64,000 bases of DNA from Pseudomonas nicosulfuronedens (GCF_005877905.1 NZ_SWDV01000036.1:1-64000), one strand, 5' to 3'. Shown: positions 47,342 through 56,805, counted from the first letter of the stretch. Translations and numbers: made by a program. The notes: generated by a model not told the origin, from the sequence alone.

Positions 47342-48952
47342 TTACCTGTAGACCTCGACGCGGTTGCGGCCGCCGTGCTTGGCGGTGTACAGCGCCTCGT
47401 CGGCCTGCTTGGCGAGGGTCTTGATGTCCATCTCCGGCCCCAGCTCGGCGATCCCGCAGCTGAAGGTGCAGGAGAGGTCGTGGGGCTGCGCGGGGTAGTG
47501 GATCTCGGCGAAACGCTGGCGGATTTCCTCCAGCACCTTGCGCGCGGAGTCGGCGTCGGTGTCCGGCAGCACCACGGCGAACTCTTCGCCGCCGTAACGG
47601 CCGATGTGATCGGTCTTGCGCAGGCGCTGCTTGAGGAACAGTGCCAGACTCTTGATCACCCGGTCGCCCATAGGGTGACCGTAGGTGTCGTTGACCCGCT
47701 TGAAGTGGTCGATGTCGAGCATCGCGAAGGTCAGCGGGCGCTCTTCGCGGCGGGCGCGGAAGCGGGCGTCGTCGAGCAGTTGCAGGGTATGGGTGTGGTT
47801 GTACAGGCCGGTGAGGCTGTCGCGCACCATACGCGCCTTCAGGCTTCGCGCGCGGGCAGCGCGGTTGCGCACGGTGGCGATCAGGTGGCGCGGCTTGATC
47901 GGCTTGGTGAGGAAGTCATCGCCGCCTTCGCTCATGGCGTCGAGCTGCTTGTCCAGGTCGTCCTCGGCGGACAGGTAGATGATCGGCACACTGACATAGC
48001 GCTCGTGCTGGCGGATCACCTTGGCCAGCTCGGTGCCCAGGCATTCGGGCATGTACATGTCGAGGATGATCAGGTCCGGCTGGAACTCGGCCAGCTCGGC
48101 CATCACCGACAGCGGCGCGGTGAGCGCGCGGGTGACGATGCCGGCGCTGTTGAGGACCATCTCGGTGTGCGCGGCCTGGGCGCGGGAATCGTCGACGATC
48201 AGCACGCGGAACGGCTCGTAATGGGCCACACGGGTGAGCGTCTCGATCTTCTCCAGCAGGCCGGAGGCGTCCAGTGCACCGCTGAAGAAATCCTGGCCAC
48301 CGGCGCGGGCAGCGGCCAGGCGGGTCGGGGTGTCGGTTTCCTCGTGGCTGAAGAACAGTACCGGCAGCTTCTGCTTGAGGCCGGCCTGGGCCTCGTCGGC
48401 CAGCGCGAGGCCCTGGCCACCGGCGAAGTCGATTTCCATCACGATGGCCGCCGGATGGCGGTCAGCCATGGCGGCGCGGAAGGCGTTGGCATGCTCGCAG
48501 GGCTGCGCGGCCATGCCGAAGAATTCCAGCTGCTGGGCCAGGCGTTCGGCGCGCTCGAGGTCTTGCAGGGCGAGGTAGACGGGCTTGCGCAGCGGCGGCA
48601 GGTGGGTCTGCTCAAACTGGTCACCATGACGCAGGCCCGTACGCGACAGGCGCTGCATCAGGCGATTGAGTTCGGTGATCAGTTCGCTGGAGAGGCGCCC
48701 GCGGTTGTCCTGAACGGCGCGCAGACACTGGTCGATGGCCTTGGCCAGGTCCGCATGCTCGGCCTGCTCGAAGCGTTCGGCGTAGCGCTGCAGGCGCAGG
48801 CAGGCCTCGGCCAGCTCGGCCGTGCCGGTACTGTTCCACTCCGAGCGCGACAAACGCTGCCAGACTTCCAGCAGGTGACGGGCCTGGTGGATCACCCGCT
48901 GGGCGAAGTGATGCTTGAGGCGGTCGAGGGATGGATCGTCGAGCTCGGTCAT
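47342..48952 (-). CDS. receiver-GGDEF diguanylate cyclase, GcbA/AdcA-type
   Basis: A 536-residue diguanylate cyclase. The N-terminal region (1-120) is helical. A degenerate receiver-like domain (about 125-240) is followed by a true receiver (248-365; phospho-acceptor Asp298 in LIILDMYMP, Lys350 in FLTKPIKP) and a GGDEF domain with GGEEF at 454-458. The product-inhibition I-site RxxD (RKTD, 445-448) is intact, so it should make c-di-GMP and be feedback inhibited. The architecture and position match P. aeruginosa PA4843 (GcbA/AdcA), which affects surface attachment and dispersion. Start ATG at 48952. Confidence 0.9.
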   Translation of the reverse strand: MTELDDPSLDRLKHHFAQRVIHQARHLLEVWQRLSRSEWNSTGTAELAEACLRLQRYAERFEQAEHADLAKAIDQCLRAVQDNRGRLSSELITELNRLMQRLSRTGLRHGDQFEQTHLPPLRKPVYLALQDLERAERLAQQLEFFGMAAQPCEHANAFRAAMADRHPAAIVMEIDFAGGQGLALADEAQAGLKQKLPVLFFSHEETDTPTRLAAARAGGQDFFSGALDASGLLEKIETLTRVAHYEPFRVLIVDDSRAQAAHTEMVLNSAGIVTRALTAPLSVMAELAEFQPDLIILDMYMPECLGTELAKVIRQHERYVSVPIIYLSAEDDLDKQLDAMSEGGDDFLTKPIKPRHLIATVRNRAARARSLKARMVRDSLTGLYNHTHTLQLLDDARFRARREERPLTFAMLDIDHFKRVNDTYGHPMGDRVIKSLALFLKQRLRKTDHIGRYGGEEFAVVLPDTDADSARKVLEEIRQRFAEIHYPAQPHDLSCTFSCGIAELGPEMDIKTLAKQADEALYTAKHGGRNRVEVYR

Positions 48953-49240
48953 CGCGCGCTTCTTTATAGGGCCGTACCGGCGGCCTGCGGGGCGAACATG
49001 TTTCCGCCGTGATACACACTGATGGCCCTATGCTACCAATCCTTGATGGCAATAACAGTGCCTTCGGTCAAACATCTCAAGCTTTGTAATTCGCACCATT
49101 ACCTAGCACCATGCGCAGGGTAGGCTGCGCTGACGTGCCTGCGTGCGGCATGCTTGCGCAGCGAGGCCTAAAATCGCGGCACCCTGGGGCCGGTTGCGGG
49201 TCCAAGCTATCTTCGAATTCGGGACATCAAGGAACTTGCC

Positions 49241-50305
49241 ATGTGGAACTGGAAGAAACGCGGCTCCGTACGTGATCGCGTGAACGACTCGGTGGACGAC
49301 GCGCGCGCCTACTTCGGCGGCCCCTGGCTGGGCCGTGTGCTCGGTGGTCTGCTGGGCGTCTACCTGGTGATCTGCGGCGCGATCGGCTGGTACTGGAGCC
49401 AGGAGCCGGACCTCTTCCCCGTGCAGCAGAACGCCCAGGCCGCCGCCGAGCGTGCCGGCCGACAGATGGTGGTGGGCTACACCACGGTGGAAACCCTCAA
49501 GGAAGTGGTCGCCACGCTGCTCAACAAGCCAGGCGGTTACCTGTCCAACGACATCTTCCCGCCGGGTGTCTGGCTGGACAACATGCCCAGCTGGGAATAC
49601 GGCGCCCTGGTCCAGGTGCGCGACCTGTCCCGCGCGCTGCGCAAGGACTTCGCCCGTTCCCAGTCGCAGTCCACCGAGGACGCCGACCTGGCGCGCGCCG
49701 AGCCGCGCTTCAACTTCGACAACAAGAGCTGGGCGCTGCCGTCCTCCGAGTCGGAGTACGCCGAGGGCATCAAGTCCCTGGACCGCTACCTCGGCCGTCT
49801 TTCCGCCGATCCGGCCGGCGCGCAGTTCTATGCCCGCGCCGACAGCCTGAACAACTGGCTGGGTGACGTCTCCACCCGTCTGGGCTCGCTGTCCCAGCGC
49901 CTCTCGGCCAGTGTCGGCCGGGTCAAGCTGAACACCAACATCACGCCGATGCAGCCGGTCACCCCGGGCCAGGCGCCGGAAGTCGAGGAAGTGATCCAGG
50001 AAACCCCCTGGATGCAGATCGACAACGTGTTCTACGAAGCCCGCGGCCAGGCCTGGGCGCTGTCGCACATCCTGCGCGCCATCGAGGTGGACTTCGCCGA
50101 CGTGCTGGCGAAGAAGAACGCCACCGTCAGCGTGCGCCAGATCATCCGCGAGCTGGAGGCCGCCGAGGCGCCGCTGTGGAGCCCGATGGTCCTCAACGGC
50201 AGCGGTTTCGGCGTGCTGGCCAACCACTCGCTGGTGATGGCCAACTACATCTCCCGCGCCAACGCCGCGATCATCGACCTGCGCCAGCTGCTGGCCCAGG
50301 GCTGA
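49241..50305 (+). CDS. DUF2333 family protein
   Basis: A 354-residue DUF2333 protein with one N-terminal transmembrane helix (about residues 31-50) and the bulk in the periplasm. The conserved-looking VETLKEVVATLLNKPGGYLSNDIFPPGVWLDN core is characteristic of the family, which is of unknown function and widespread in Pseudomonas. AAGGAACTTGCC precedes the ATG. It lies 3 bases upstream of the Nudix gene, implying a two-gene operon. Confidence 0.85.
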   Translation: MWNWKKRGSVRDRVNDSVDDARAYFGGPWLGRVLGGLLGVYLVICGAIGWYWSQEPDLFPVQQNAQAAAERAGRQMVVGYTTVETLKEVVATLLNKPGGYLSNDIFPPGVWLDNMPSWEYGALVQVRDLSRALRKDFARSQSQSTEDADLARAEPRFNFDNKSWALPSSESEYAEGIKSLDRYLGRLSADPAGAQFYARADSLNNWLGDVSTRLGSLSQRLSASVGRVKLNTNITPMQPVTPGQAPEVEEVIQETPWMQIDNVFYEARGQAWALSHILRAIEVDFADVLAKKNATVSVRQIIRELEAAEAPLWSPMVLNGSGFGVLANHSLVMANYISRANAAIIDLRQLLAQG

Positions 50306-50308
50306 TCG

Positions 50309-50848
50309 ATGGAAGGCATCAGCCAGAAGGAAGCCGCCCATCGGGCGGCTTCGGACGCCGAGAAGATCGCCTGGGTCGACGACGACGATCAGTTGCTGGG
50401 CAGCCTGCCACGCGCTGAGCTGCGCGCGCGTGGGTTGATCGGGCGGGGCACCTTTATCCTGCTGTTCAATTCCGCCGGTGAGCTGTGCGTGCATCGGCGT
50501 ACCCTGAGCAAGGCGGTCTACCCCGGCTACTGGGACCCGGCCGCCGGCGGCATGGTGCAAGCGGACGAGAGCTACGCCGAGTCCGCCGCCCGCGAGCTGG
50601 AAGAAGAGCTGGGCATCGCGGGCGTCGAACTGCGCGCCCATGGCACCTTCTTCTTCGACCAGCCGGACAATCGATTGTGGTGCGCGGTGTTCTCCGCGGT
50701 TTCCGATGCACCGCTGAGGTTGCAGCCGGAGGAAGTGCTGGAAGCGAAATTCATCGACCCGCACCAGGCGCTGGCCGAGGCCAAGGCAGGCACGCCTTAC
50801 TGCCCGGATTCACTGGCGGCGTTGCGCAAGTACCTGGTCAGCTTCTGA
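50309..50848 (+). CDS. Nudix hydrolase
   Basis: A 179-residue Nudix hydrolase with a complete Nudix box GxxxxxExxxxxxxREUxEExGU between Gly and Ile in GGMVQADESYAESAARELEE (about residues 72-95). It resembles YfcD-type Nudix proteins that act on nucleoside diphosphate derivatives; the substrate is not evident. The ATG begins 3 bases after the DUF2333 stop, so translation is coupled. Confidence 0.88.
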   Translation: MEGISQKEAAHRAASDAEKIAWVDDDDQLLGSLPRAELRARGLIGRGTFILLFNSAGELCVHRRTLSKAVYPGYWDPAAGGMVQADESYAESAARELEEELGIAGVELRAHGTFFFDQPDNRLWCAVFSAVSDAPLRLQPEEVLEAKFIDPHQALAEAKAGTPYCPDSLAALRKYLVSF

Positions 50849-50876
50849 CCCCGGCCTCGGGCTGGGCAGCTCTTCT

Positions 50877-50942
50877 GTAGGAGCGAGCTTGCTCGCGAAC
50901 CGACTCCGCAGCGGGCCCGTTCGCGAGCAAGCTCGCTCCTAC
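50877..50942. repeat. REP-like inverted pair
   Basis: GTAGGAGCGAGCTTGCTCGC and its inverse GCGAGCAAGCTCGCTCCTAC flank about 25 bases after the Nudix gene. The remaining 215 bases up to the SUI1 gene hold no supported gene and presumably its promoter. Confidence 0.88.
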
Positions 50943-51157
50943 AACCGCCCTGCCGCGCAGGCATGTCGCCAATGTGCCGATCAATGACGCATTTTCGCTC
51001 TTAGCATTTGCCTTCAATGCTGCTAAATTGCGCGACCTTTCCGGCAGGGTCCTCCGCCGGGAATTGCGCAGCCCCTGCCTGAGTGGGGCGTCGCGGTCGG
51101 CACCCGCCGGCCATTCGTTGACCTGGCCCGAAGAGGCCAATCCTGGGGAAACGCCCG

Positions 51158-51529
51158 GTGGTCAAGAAAGCATCCTCCCTGTCCGCCCTCGGCGGGCTCG
51201 TCTACTCCACTGATACCGGCCGGCACTGCCCGGACTGCAATCAGCCCATTGGCGCGTGCATCTGCAAGCAGGCCGAGATTCCGGCCGGCGATGGCATCGC
51301 TCGTGTGCGTCGTGAAACCAAGGGCCGCGGTGGCAAGACCGTGACCACGGTGACTGGCGTGCCGCTGGCGGCCGATGCGCTGAAGGACCTGGCTACCGCG
51401 CTGAAGAAGCGCTGCGGCACGGGTGGCGCGTTGAAGGACGGCATCATCGAAATCCAGGGCGACCACGTCGACCTGCTGCTCGAAGAGCTGACCAAGCGCG
51501 GCCTCAAGGCGAAGAAATCCGGCGGCTGA
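51158..51529 (+). CDS. SUI1/eIF1-like translation initiation factor (YciH family)
   Basis: A 123-residue YciH-type homologue of eIF1/SUI1. The N-terminal region has CPDC and CICK cysteines (possible metal site), and the SUI1 domain has VRRETKGRGGKTVTTVTGVPL and CGTGGALKDGIIEIQGDH, the conserved core. The start is GTG at 51158 behind GGGGAAA. It sits upstream of speA as in P. aeruginosa (PA4840). Its role in bacteria is poorly defined. Confidence 0.9.
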   Translation: MVKKASSLSALGGLVYSTDTGRHCPDCNQPIGACICKQAEIPAGDGIARVRRETKGRGGKTVTTVTGVPLAADALKDLATALKKRCGTGGALKDGIIEIQGDHVDLLLEELTKRGLKAKKSGG

Positions 51530-51681
51530 GCCGCCCTGCTGCTTGTCTGAAGGGGCAAGCGACTCTCCCCTGTCGAGAACGGGTTCCAGGCGATGTGCCC
51601 CGCACATGGCCGGCAAGCCCTTTCCCTAGATGGGAGATTTATCGGTGCGTCCTGGGCGCGTCGTCGGATTTTCCTAAACTT

Positions 51682-51699
51682 ACCGCCAACCACGGCGGT
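51682..51699 (+). other. leader hairpin upstream of speA
   Basis: ACCGCC-AACCAC-GGCGGT forms a 6-bp hairpin in the 285-bp gap before speA, surrounded by TCCTAAACTTACC. Its role is unknown; it could be part of an untranslated leader. Confidence 0.3.
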
Positions 51700-51814
51700 C
51701 AACACGGCAACGTCATCAGGCCCGGCTAGGTTTACACCACCAGGCCTTGACGACTCACCCGCACGCCGGGCGGGCGCCTGCATACATTCGCGCAATTTGA
51801 GGAGACCACCACGC

Positions 51815-53728
51815 ATGGCCGCTAGACGGACCCGCAAAGACGACGGCAGCAACTGGACCGTGGCAGACAGCCGCAGCATCTACGGAATTCGCCACTGGGG
51901 CGCGGGCTATTACGCCATCAACGACGCCGGTAACGTGGAAGTTCGCCCGCAGGGCGCCGATGCCCAGCCGATCGATCTGCACGGGCTGGTCGAGCAGCTG
52001 CGTGAAGCGGGCCTGTCGATGCCGCTGCTGGTGCGCTTCCCGGACATCCTTCAGGACCGCGTGCGTAAGCTCACCGGCGCCTTCGATGCCAACATCGCGC
52101 GCCTGGAATACGGCAGCCGCTACACCGCGCTGTACCCGATCAAGGTGAACCAGCAGGAAGCGGTGGTGGAAAGCATCATCGCCACCCAGAACGTCTCCAT
52201 CGGCCTGGAAGCCGGTTCCAAGCCCGAGCTGATGGCCGTGCTGGCCCTGGCGCCCAAGGGCGGCACCATCGTTTGCAACGGTTACAAGGACCGCGAGTTC
52301 ATCAAGCTGGCGCTGATGGGGCAGAAGCTCGGCCACAACGTGTTCATCGTGATCGAGAAGGAATCCGAGGTGCAGCTGGTGATCGAGGAAGCCGCCGTGA
52401 TCGGCGTGCTGCCCCAGGTCGGTTTGCGCGTGCGCCTGTCCTCGCTGGCGTCCTCCAAGTGGGCCGATACCGGTGGCGAGAAGGCCAAGTTCGGCCTGTC
52501 CGCCGCGCAACTGCTGTCGGTGGTCGAGCGCTTCCGCGCTGCCGGCCTGGACCAGGGCGTGCGCCTGCTGCACTTCCACATGGGCTCGCAGATCGCCAAC
52601 CTGGCCGACTACCAGCACGGCTTCAAGGAAGCCATCCGCTACTACGGCGAACTGCGCGCCCTCGGCCTGCCGGTGGACCACGTGGACGTCGGTGGCGGCC
52701 TGGGCGTGGACTACGACGGCACCCACTCGCGCAACGCCAGCTCGATCAACTACGACATCGACGACTACGCCGGTGTCGTGGTCGGCATGCTCAAGGAATT
52801 CTGCGACGCGCAGGGCCTGCCGCATCCGCATATCTTCTCCGAGAGTGGCCGCGCGCTGACCGCGCACCACGCGGTGCTGATCACCCAGGTCACCGACGTC
52901 GAGCGCCACAACGACGAAGTACCGAAGATCACCGACCTCGCCGAACAGCCGGAGATCGTCCAGTGGCTGGCCGACCTGCTCGGCCCGACCGACGCCGAGA
53001 TGGTCACCGAGACCTACTGGCGCGCGACCCACTACATGAGCGACGCCGCCGCGCAGTACGCCGAGGGCAAGATCAGCCTCGCGCAGAAGGCCCTGGCCGA
53101 GCAGTGCTACTTCGCCATCTGCCGTCGCCTGCACAACCAGCTCAAGGCGCATCAGCGTTCGCACCGCCAGGTGCTCGACGAGCTGAACGACAAACTGGCC
53201 GACAAGTACATCTGCAACTTCTCGGTGTTCCAGAGCCTGCCCGACACCTGGGCCATCGGCCAGGTGCTGCCGATCCTGCCGATCCACCGCCTGGGCGAGG
53301 AACCGACCCGCCGCGCGGTACTGCAGGACCTGACCTGCGACTCCGACGGCAAGATCACCCAGTACGTCGACGAGCAGAGCATCGAGACCAGCATGCCGGT
53401 GCACGACGTGAAGGAAGGCGAGGACTACCTGATCGGCACCTTCCTGGTCGGCGCTTACCAGGAGATCCTCGGCGACATGCACAACCTGTTCGGCGACACC
53501 GACTCGGTGAACGTCTACCAGAACGCTGACGGCAGCTACTACCACGCCGGCATCGAGACCCACGACACCATCGAGGACATGCTGCGCTACGTGCACCTGT
53601 CGCCCGAGGAGCTGATGACCCACTACCGCGACAAGGTGGCCGGGGCCAAGCTCACCGTGCGCGAGCGTACCCAGTACCTCGATGCGCTGCGCCTGGGGCT
53701 GACGCGTTCGGCTTACCTGTCGTCCTGA
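51815..53728 (+). CDS. speA: biosynthetic arginine decarboxylase SpeA
   Basis: A 637-residue PLP-dependent biosynthetic arginine decarboxylase producing agmatine. The PLP lysine is in YPIKVNQQ (Lys110). [16 protein letters not shown] (about 290), [12 protein letters not shown] (about 345) and the catalytic segment with CDSDGKIT (about 510) are conserved. The ATG at 51815 follows TTGAGGAG; the frame stays open upstream without a start signal. With the agmatinase at 44154 it gives a two-step arginine-to-putrescine path. A strong terminator follows. Confidence 0.97.
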   Translation: MAARRTRKDDGSNWTVADSRSIYGIRHWGAGYYAINDAGNVEVRPQGADAQPIDLHGLVEQLREAGLSMPLLVRFPDILQDRVRKLTGAFDANIARLEYGSRYTALYPIKVNQQEAVVESIIATQNVSIGLEAGSKPELMAVLALAPKGGTIVCNGYKDREFIKLALMGQKLGHNVFIVIEKESEVQLVIEEAAVIGVLPQVGLRVRLSSLASSKWADTGGEKAKFGLSAAQLLSVVERFRAAGLDQGVRLLHFHMGSQIANLADYQHGFKEAIRYYGELRALGLPVDHVDVGGGLGVDYDGTHSRNASSINYDIDDYAGVVVGMLKEFCDAQGLPHPHIFSESGRALTAHHAVLITQVTDVERHNDEVPKITDLAEQPEIVQWLADLLGPTDAEMVTETYWRATHYMSDAAAQYAEGKISLAQKALAEQCYFAICRRLHNQLKAHQRSHRQVLDELNDKLADKYICNFSVFQSLPDTWAIGQVLPILPIHRLGEEPTRRAVLQDLTCDSDGKITQYVDEQSIETSMPVHDVKEGEDYLIGTFLVGAYQEILGDMHNLFGDTDSVNVYQNADGSYYHAGIETHDTIEDMLRYVHLSPEELMTHYRDKVAGAKLTVRERTQYLDALRLGLTRSAYLSS

Positions 53729-53751
53729 TGGGCTGGCGGTTCGGGTAAGTG

Positions 53752-53781
53752 AAAAGCCCCGCTTCGGCGGGGCTTTTCTTT
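53752..53781. terminator. strong rho-independent terminator after speA
   Basis: An 11-bp stem AAAAGCCCCGC / GCGGGGCTTTT with TTCG loop is followed by CTTT. The flanking A- and T-runs allow function on both strands. Confidence 0.95.
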
Positions 53782-53812
53782 GCCTGCAAATCACCAATGC
53801 CGTAGGCCCGTT

Positions 53813-53880
53813 GTAGAAGCGAGCTTGCTCGCGAACCGACGCCTGCAGCGGGGCCCTTTCGCGAGCAAGCTCGCTCCTAC
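53813..53880. repeat. REP-like inverted pair
   Basis: GTAGAAGCGAGCTTGCTCGC and GCGAGCAAGCTCGCTCCTAC flank about 28 bases between the speA terminator and nrdG. It lies 13 bases past the nrdG stop, where it could also end the nrd transcript. Confidence 0.88.
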
Positions 53881-53892
53881 AGTCGAATCCTG

Positions 53893-54591
53893 TCAGGTGT
53901 CGCGTAATTCGAAGGTCGGGAACAGTGCATGCAGCTCCCGCCAGAGATCAGATGCGCCATGAGGAGACGGCGTGGCGATCAGCTCAGGATCGAGCTGCCG
54001 CTCGCTGCGGGCCAGTTGCACCACGAAGTTATCCACACCGGTCTCGCGCAGGCGCAAAGCCAGCCGTCGCAATCGCTGCAGATCGAACAACTGCCAATGC
54101 ACTGTCGTCCTGCACTCGTGCTCCACACCGCTCGCCAGCAACAGTTCCAGGCTGCGCCAGTTGGCCAGCCCACTGCGTTTCACGCCGGTCGTGGCGTCCA
54201 CGTCCTCGGCCAATCCCTTCACGTCGAAGCCGACCCAGTCGGCATGGGGCAGCGCGCGGGCGAAAGCCTCCGGGCGGATGCCGGCGCTGTGCAGCCCGGC
54301 GCGAAAACCCATCGCGCGTACGCTGGCCATGGCTTGCGGCAAAGCGCCCTGCAGCGTTGCCTCGCCGCCGCTGAATACCACCGCCTGCAGCAGGCCCTGG
54401 CGTCGCCGGAGGAACGCGAGGATGTCGTCCCAGTGGATTTCGTGCTCGCCCCTCGGCGCAATCAGCTCCGGGTTGTGGCAGTAGCGGCAGCGCCACGCGC
54501 AGCCCTGGCAGAACAACACGCAGGCGAGCAATCCGGGATAGTCCAAGGTGGTCAGGGGCACCAGGCCCCCGACCCTGAGCGTACTGTTCAT
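53893..54591 (-). CDS. nrdG: anaerobic ribonucleotide reductase-activating protein NrdG
   Basis: A 232-residue radical SAM enzyme that installs the glycyl radical on class III ribonucleotide reductase. The [4Fe-4S] cluster motif CxxxCxxC is CAWRCRYC (about residues 31-38), followed by HNPELI and the SAM-binding GGE (VVFSGGEATLQ, about 72). Its ATG overlaps the TGA of the preceding small ORF (ATGA), so it is the third gene of nrdD-(radical tail)-nrdG. It is larger than E. coli NrdG (154 aa), in line with the NrdG type found with Thermotoga-like NrdD. Confidence 0.92.
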   Translation of the reverse strand: MNSTLRVGGLVPLTTLDYPGLLACVLFCQGCAWRCRYCHNPELIAPRGEHEIHWDDILAFLRRRQGLLQAVVFSGGEATLQGALPQAMASVRAMGFRAGLHSAGIRPEAFARALPHADWVGFDVKGLAEDVDATTGVKRSGLANWRSLELLLASGVEHECRTTVHWQLFDLQRLRRLALRLRETGVDNFVVQLARSERQLDPELIATPSPHGASDLWRELHALFPTFELRDT

Positions 54592-54734
54592 CGCGTCTCG
54601 CGGAAGTGACGGCGCTCGCGGTGCTCGGATTGCTTGCCGGCGTTGAATGCCGTCACCGGGCGGTGATAGCCCATTACGCGGGTCCACACCTCGCAGCGCT
54701 GGCGCTGGCTTTCGGGTAATTGGTTGGCGGTCAT
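54588..54734 (-). CDS. separate glycyl-radical tail of anaerobic ribonucleotide reductase
   Basis: A 48-codon ORF between nrdD and nrdG. It begins with MTANQLPESQRQR and contains RVMGYHRPVTAFNAGKQSE, matching the glycyl-radical motif (R-V-x-G-Y-x-x-P-V-x-x-W/F-N-x-G-K) that normally ends single-chain NrdD. The radical glycine would be Gly33 (NAGK). It has a strong ribosome binding site (AAAAGGAG, 8 bases from ATG). It lies in the same reading frame as nrdD, 42 bases beyond the nrdD TGA, and its TGA overlaps the nrdG ATG. The main NrdD chain lacks this motif, so the two polypeptides should assemble, as the spare-part protein GrcA does with pyruvate formate-lyase. A nonsense mutation in an originally fused gene is the alternative, but the dedicated ribosome binding site argues for a true split. 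Confidence 0.85.
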   Translation of the reverse strand: MTANQLPESQRQRCEVWTRVMGYHRPVTAFNAGKQSEHRERRHFRETR

Positions 54735-54776
54735 CGGTGGTGCTCCTTTTTGCGTGGATGAAAGTTGAAGTGGAAA

Positions 54777-56795
54777 TCAGCGGGCACAACAGCTCCTGGT
54801 GTCGGCTTTTTGCAGTGCGGCTTCGTCGCACCGCGGGCAGAACTCGTGTTCGCCGGCGAGGTAGCCGTGGACCGGGCAGATGGAGAAAGTCGGAGTCACT
54901 GTCAGGTAGGGCAGGCGGAAGCGCCCGAGAGCGGTGCGCACCAGGGTCTTGCAGGCCTCGGCGCTGGAGATGCGTTCGGCCATGTACAGGTGCAGCACCG
55001 TGCCGCCGGTGTATTTGCACTGCAGGGCGTCCTGCAGTTCCAGGGCCTCGAACGGATCGTCGGTGAGACCCACCGGCAACTGCGAAGAGTTGGTGTAGTA
55101 GGGCGCATCCGGCGTGCCGGCCTGGAGGATGTCCGGGTGGCGCTTCTGGTCCTCACGGGCGAAGCGGTAGGTGGTGCCTTCGGCTGGCGTGGCTTCCAGG
55201 TTGTAGAGGTGCCCGCTGTCTTCCTGGAAGCGCACCAGCCGCGCCCGTACATGGTCCAGCAGCTCCAGCGCCATCTGCCGGCCGACCTCGGTGTGCAGGC
55301 CTTCGCGGTCATCGGTGAAGTTGCGCAGCATCTCGTGCAGGCCGTTCACGCCGATGGTGGAGAAGTGGTTGCGCAGGGTGCCCAGGTAGCGCTGGGTGTA
55401 GGGGTACAGCCCGGCGTCCATGTGCTGCTGGATGACCTTGCGCTTGACCTCCAGACTGTCGAAGGCCAGCTCCAGCAGATAGTCGAGTTGCGCGTAGAGG
55501 GCGGCAGCGTCGCCGCGATGACGGTAGCCCAGGCGTGCGCAGTTGAGGGTCACCACGCCCAGCGAGCCGGTCTGCTCCGCCGAGCCGAACAGCCCGTTGC
55601 CGCGCTTGAGCAGTTCGCGCACATCCAACTGCAGGCGGCAGCACATGGAGCGCACCTGGTTGGGCTGCATGTCCGAGTTGAGGAAGTTCTGGAAGTACGG
55701 CAGGCCGTAGCGCGCGGTCATCTCGAAGAGGCGCGTGGCGTTGTCGCTGTCCCAGGGGAAGTCGTGGGTGATGTTGTACGTCGGGATCGGGAAGGTGAAC
55801 ACCCGGCCGTGAGCGTCGCCGGCCTGCATCACCTCGATGTAGGCGCGGTTGATCAGGTCCATCTCGCTTTGCAGATCGCCATAGGCGAAGGGCATTTCCA
55901 CGCCGCCGATATAGGGAATCTGTTCGCGCAGGTCCTCCGGGCAGACCCAGTCGAAGGTCAGGTTGGTGAAGGGCGTCTGGGTGCCCCAGCGCGACGGCAC
56001 GTTGAGGTTGTAGATGAACTCCTGCAGCGCCTGGCGCACCTGTTGATAACTCAGGTTGTCCTGGCGCACGTAAGGCGCGAGGTAGGTGTCGAACGAGCTG
56101 AAGGCCTGGGCGCCGGCCCACTCGTTCTGCAGGGTGCCGAGGAAATTGACCATCTGCCCCAGGGCGCTGGAGAGGTGCTTCGGCGGCCCGGCCTCGACCC
56201 GTCCCGGCACGCCGTTCAGGCCTTCGCTGAGCAAGGTGCGCAACGACCAGCCGGCGCAGTAGCCGGCGAGCATGTCCAGATCGTGGATGTGCAGGTCGGC
56301 CTCGCGGTGGGCGATGGCGATGCCCTCGCTGTACACCTCGTCCAGCCAGTAGTTGGCGGTGACCTTGCCGGACACGTTGAGAATCAGCCCGCCCAGGGAA
56401 TAGCCCTGGTTGGCGTTGGCGCGCACCCGCCAGTCTTCCCGCGAGAGGTATTCGTTCATTGACGCGGCGACGTCCACCAGCGTCTTGCGCTCGCGGCGCA
56501 GGCGGCCGTGGCGTTCGCGGTAGACAATGTAGGCGCGCGCGGTGGGGTAGTGGCCGGCTTCCATCAGAGCGCGCTCGACCACGTCCTGCACCTGCTCCAC
56601 GTCCAGGTCGTTTTGTGCCGGCAGGCGGGCCACTACGCGACGGGTCAGCTCCTGCGCATGGGGCGCGGTGAATTCGCCGCTGGCCTCGCCGGCGGCGGCA
56701 ATGGCTCGTTCGATCTTGCTCGAGTCGAAGGCGGCGGAGCTGCCGTTACGCTTGCGCAGGCTGGTGGGAAGAGGGGCGGTCCGTGTCGGAGGCAT
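54777..56795 (-). CDS. nrdD: anaerobic ribonucleoside-triphosphate reductase NrdD (catalytic part)
   Basis: A 672-residue class III ribonucleotide reductase, making dNTPs without oxygen. An N-terminal ATP-cone (about residues 12-100; KRNGSSAAFDSSKIERAI) binds effector nucleotides. The ten-stranded barrel includes EGIAIAHREADLHIHDLDM, PSRWGTQTPFTNLTFDW and FLNSDMQPNQVRSMCCRLQLD with candidate catalytic cysteines. Near the end is the zinc ribbon CPVHGYLAGEHEFCPRC, after which the protein stops at CCAR. Single-chain homologues continue with a glycyl-radical tail; here that is a separate ORF. The ATG at 56795 was chosen because it precedes the ATP-cone; the upstream in-frame ATG lies inside an NrdR-like box. 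ANR- and NrdR-type sites lie upstream. In PAO1 nrdD-nrdG are elsewhere (PA1919-PA1920). Confidence 0.93.
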   Translation of the reverse strand: MPPTRTAPLPTSLRKRNGSSAAFDSSKIERAIAAAGEASGEFTAPHAQELTRRVVARLPAQNDLDVEQVQDVVERALMEAGHYPTARAYIVYRERHGRLRRERKTLVDVAASMNEYLSREDWRVRANANQGYSLGGLILNVSGKVTANYWLDEVYSEGIAIAHREADLHIHDLDMLAGYCAGWSLRTLLSEGLNGVPGRVEAGPPKHLSSALGQMVNFLGTLQNEWAGAQAFSSFDTYLAPYVRQDNLSYQQVRQALQEFIYNLNVPSRWGTQTPFTNLTFDWVCPEDLREQIPYIGGVEMPFAYGDLQSEMDLINRAYIEVMQAGDAHGRVFTFPIPTYNITHDFPWDSDNATRLFEMTARYGLPYFQNFLNSDMQPNQVRSMCCRLQLDVRELLKRGNGLFGSAEQTGSLGVVTLNCARLGYRHRGDAAALYAQLDYLLELAFDSLEVKRKVIQQHMDAGLYPYTQRYLGTLRNHFSTIGVNGLHEMLRNFTDDREGLHTEVGRQMALELLDHVRARLVRFQEDSGHLYNLEATPAEGTTYRFAREDQKRHPDILQAGTPDAPYYTNSSQLPVGLTDDPFEALELQDALQCKYTGGTVLHLYMAERISSAEACKTLVRTALGRFRLPYLTVTPTFSICPVHGYLAGEHEFCPRCDEAALQKADTRSCCAR

Positions 56796-56805
56796 TGGCT
56801 TGATT

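Noticed and set aside
51755-53797. Minus-strand frame of 680 codons opposite speA
   Set aside because: Antisense shadow of a highly conserved enzyme gene; no start signal and no protein-like composition.
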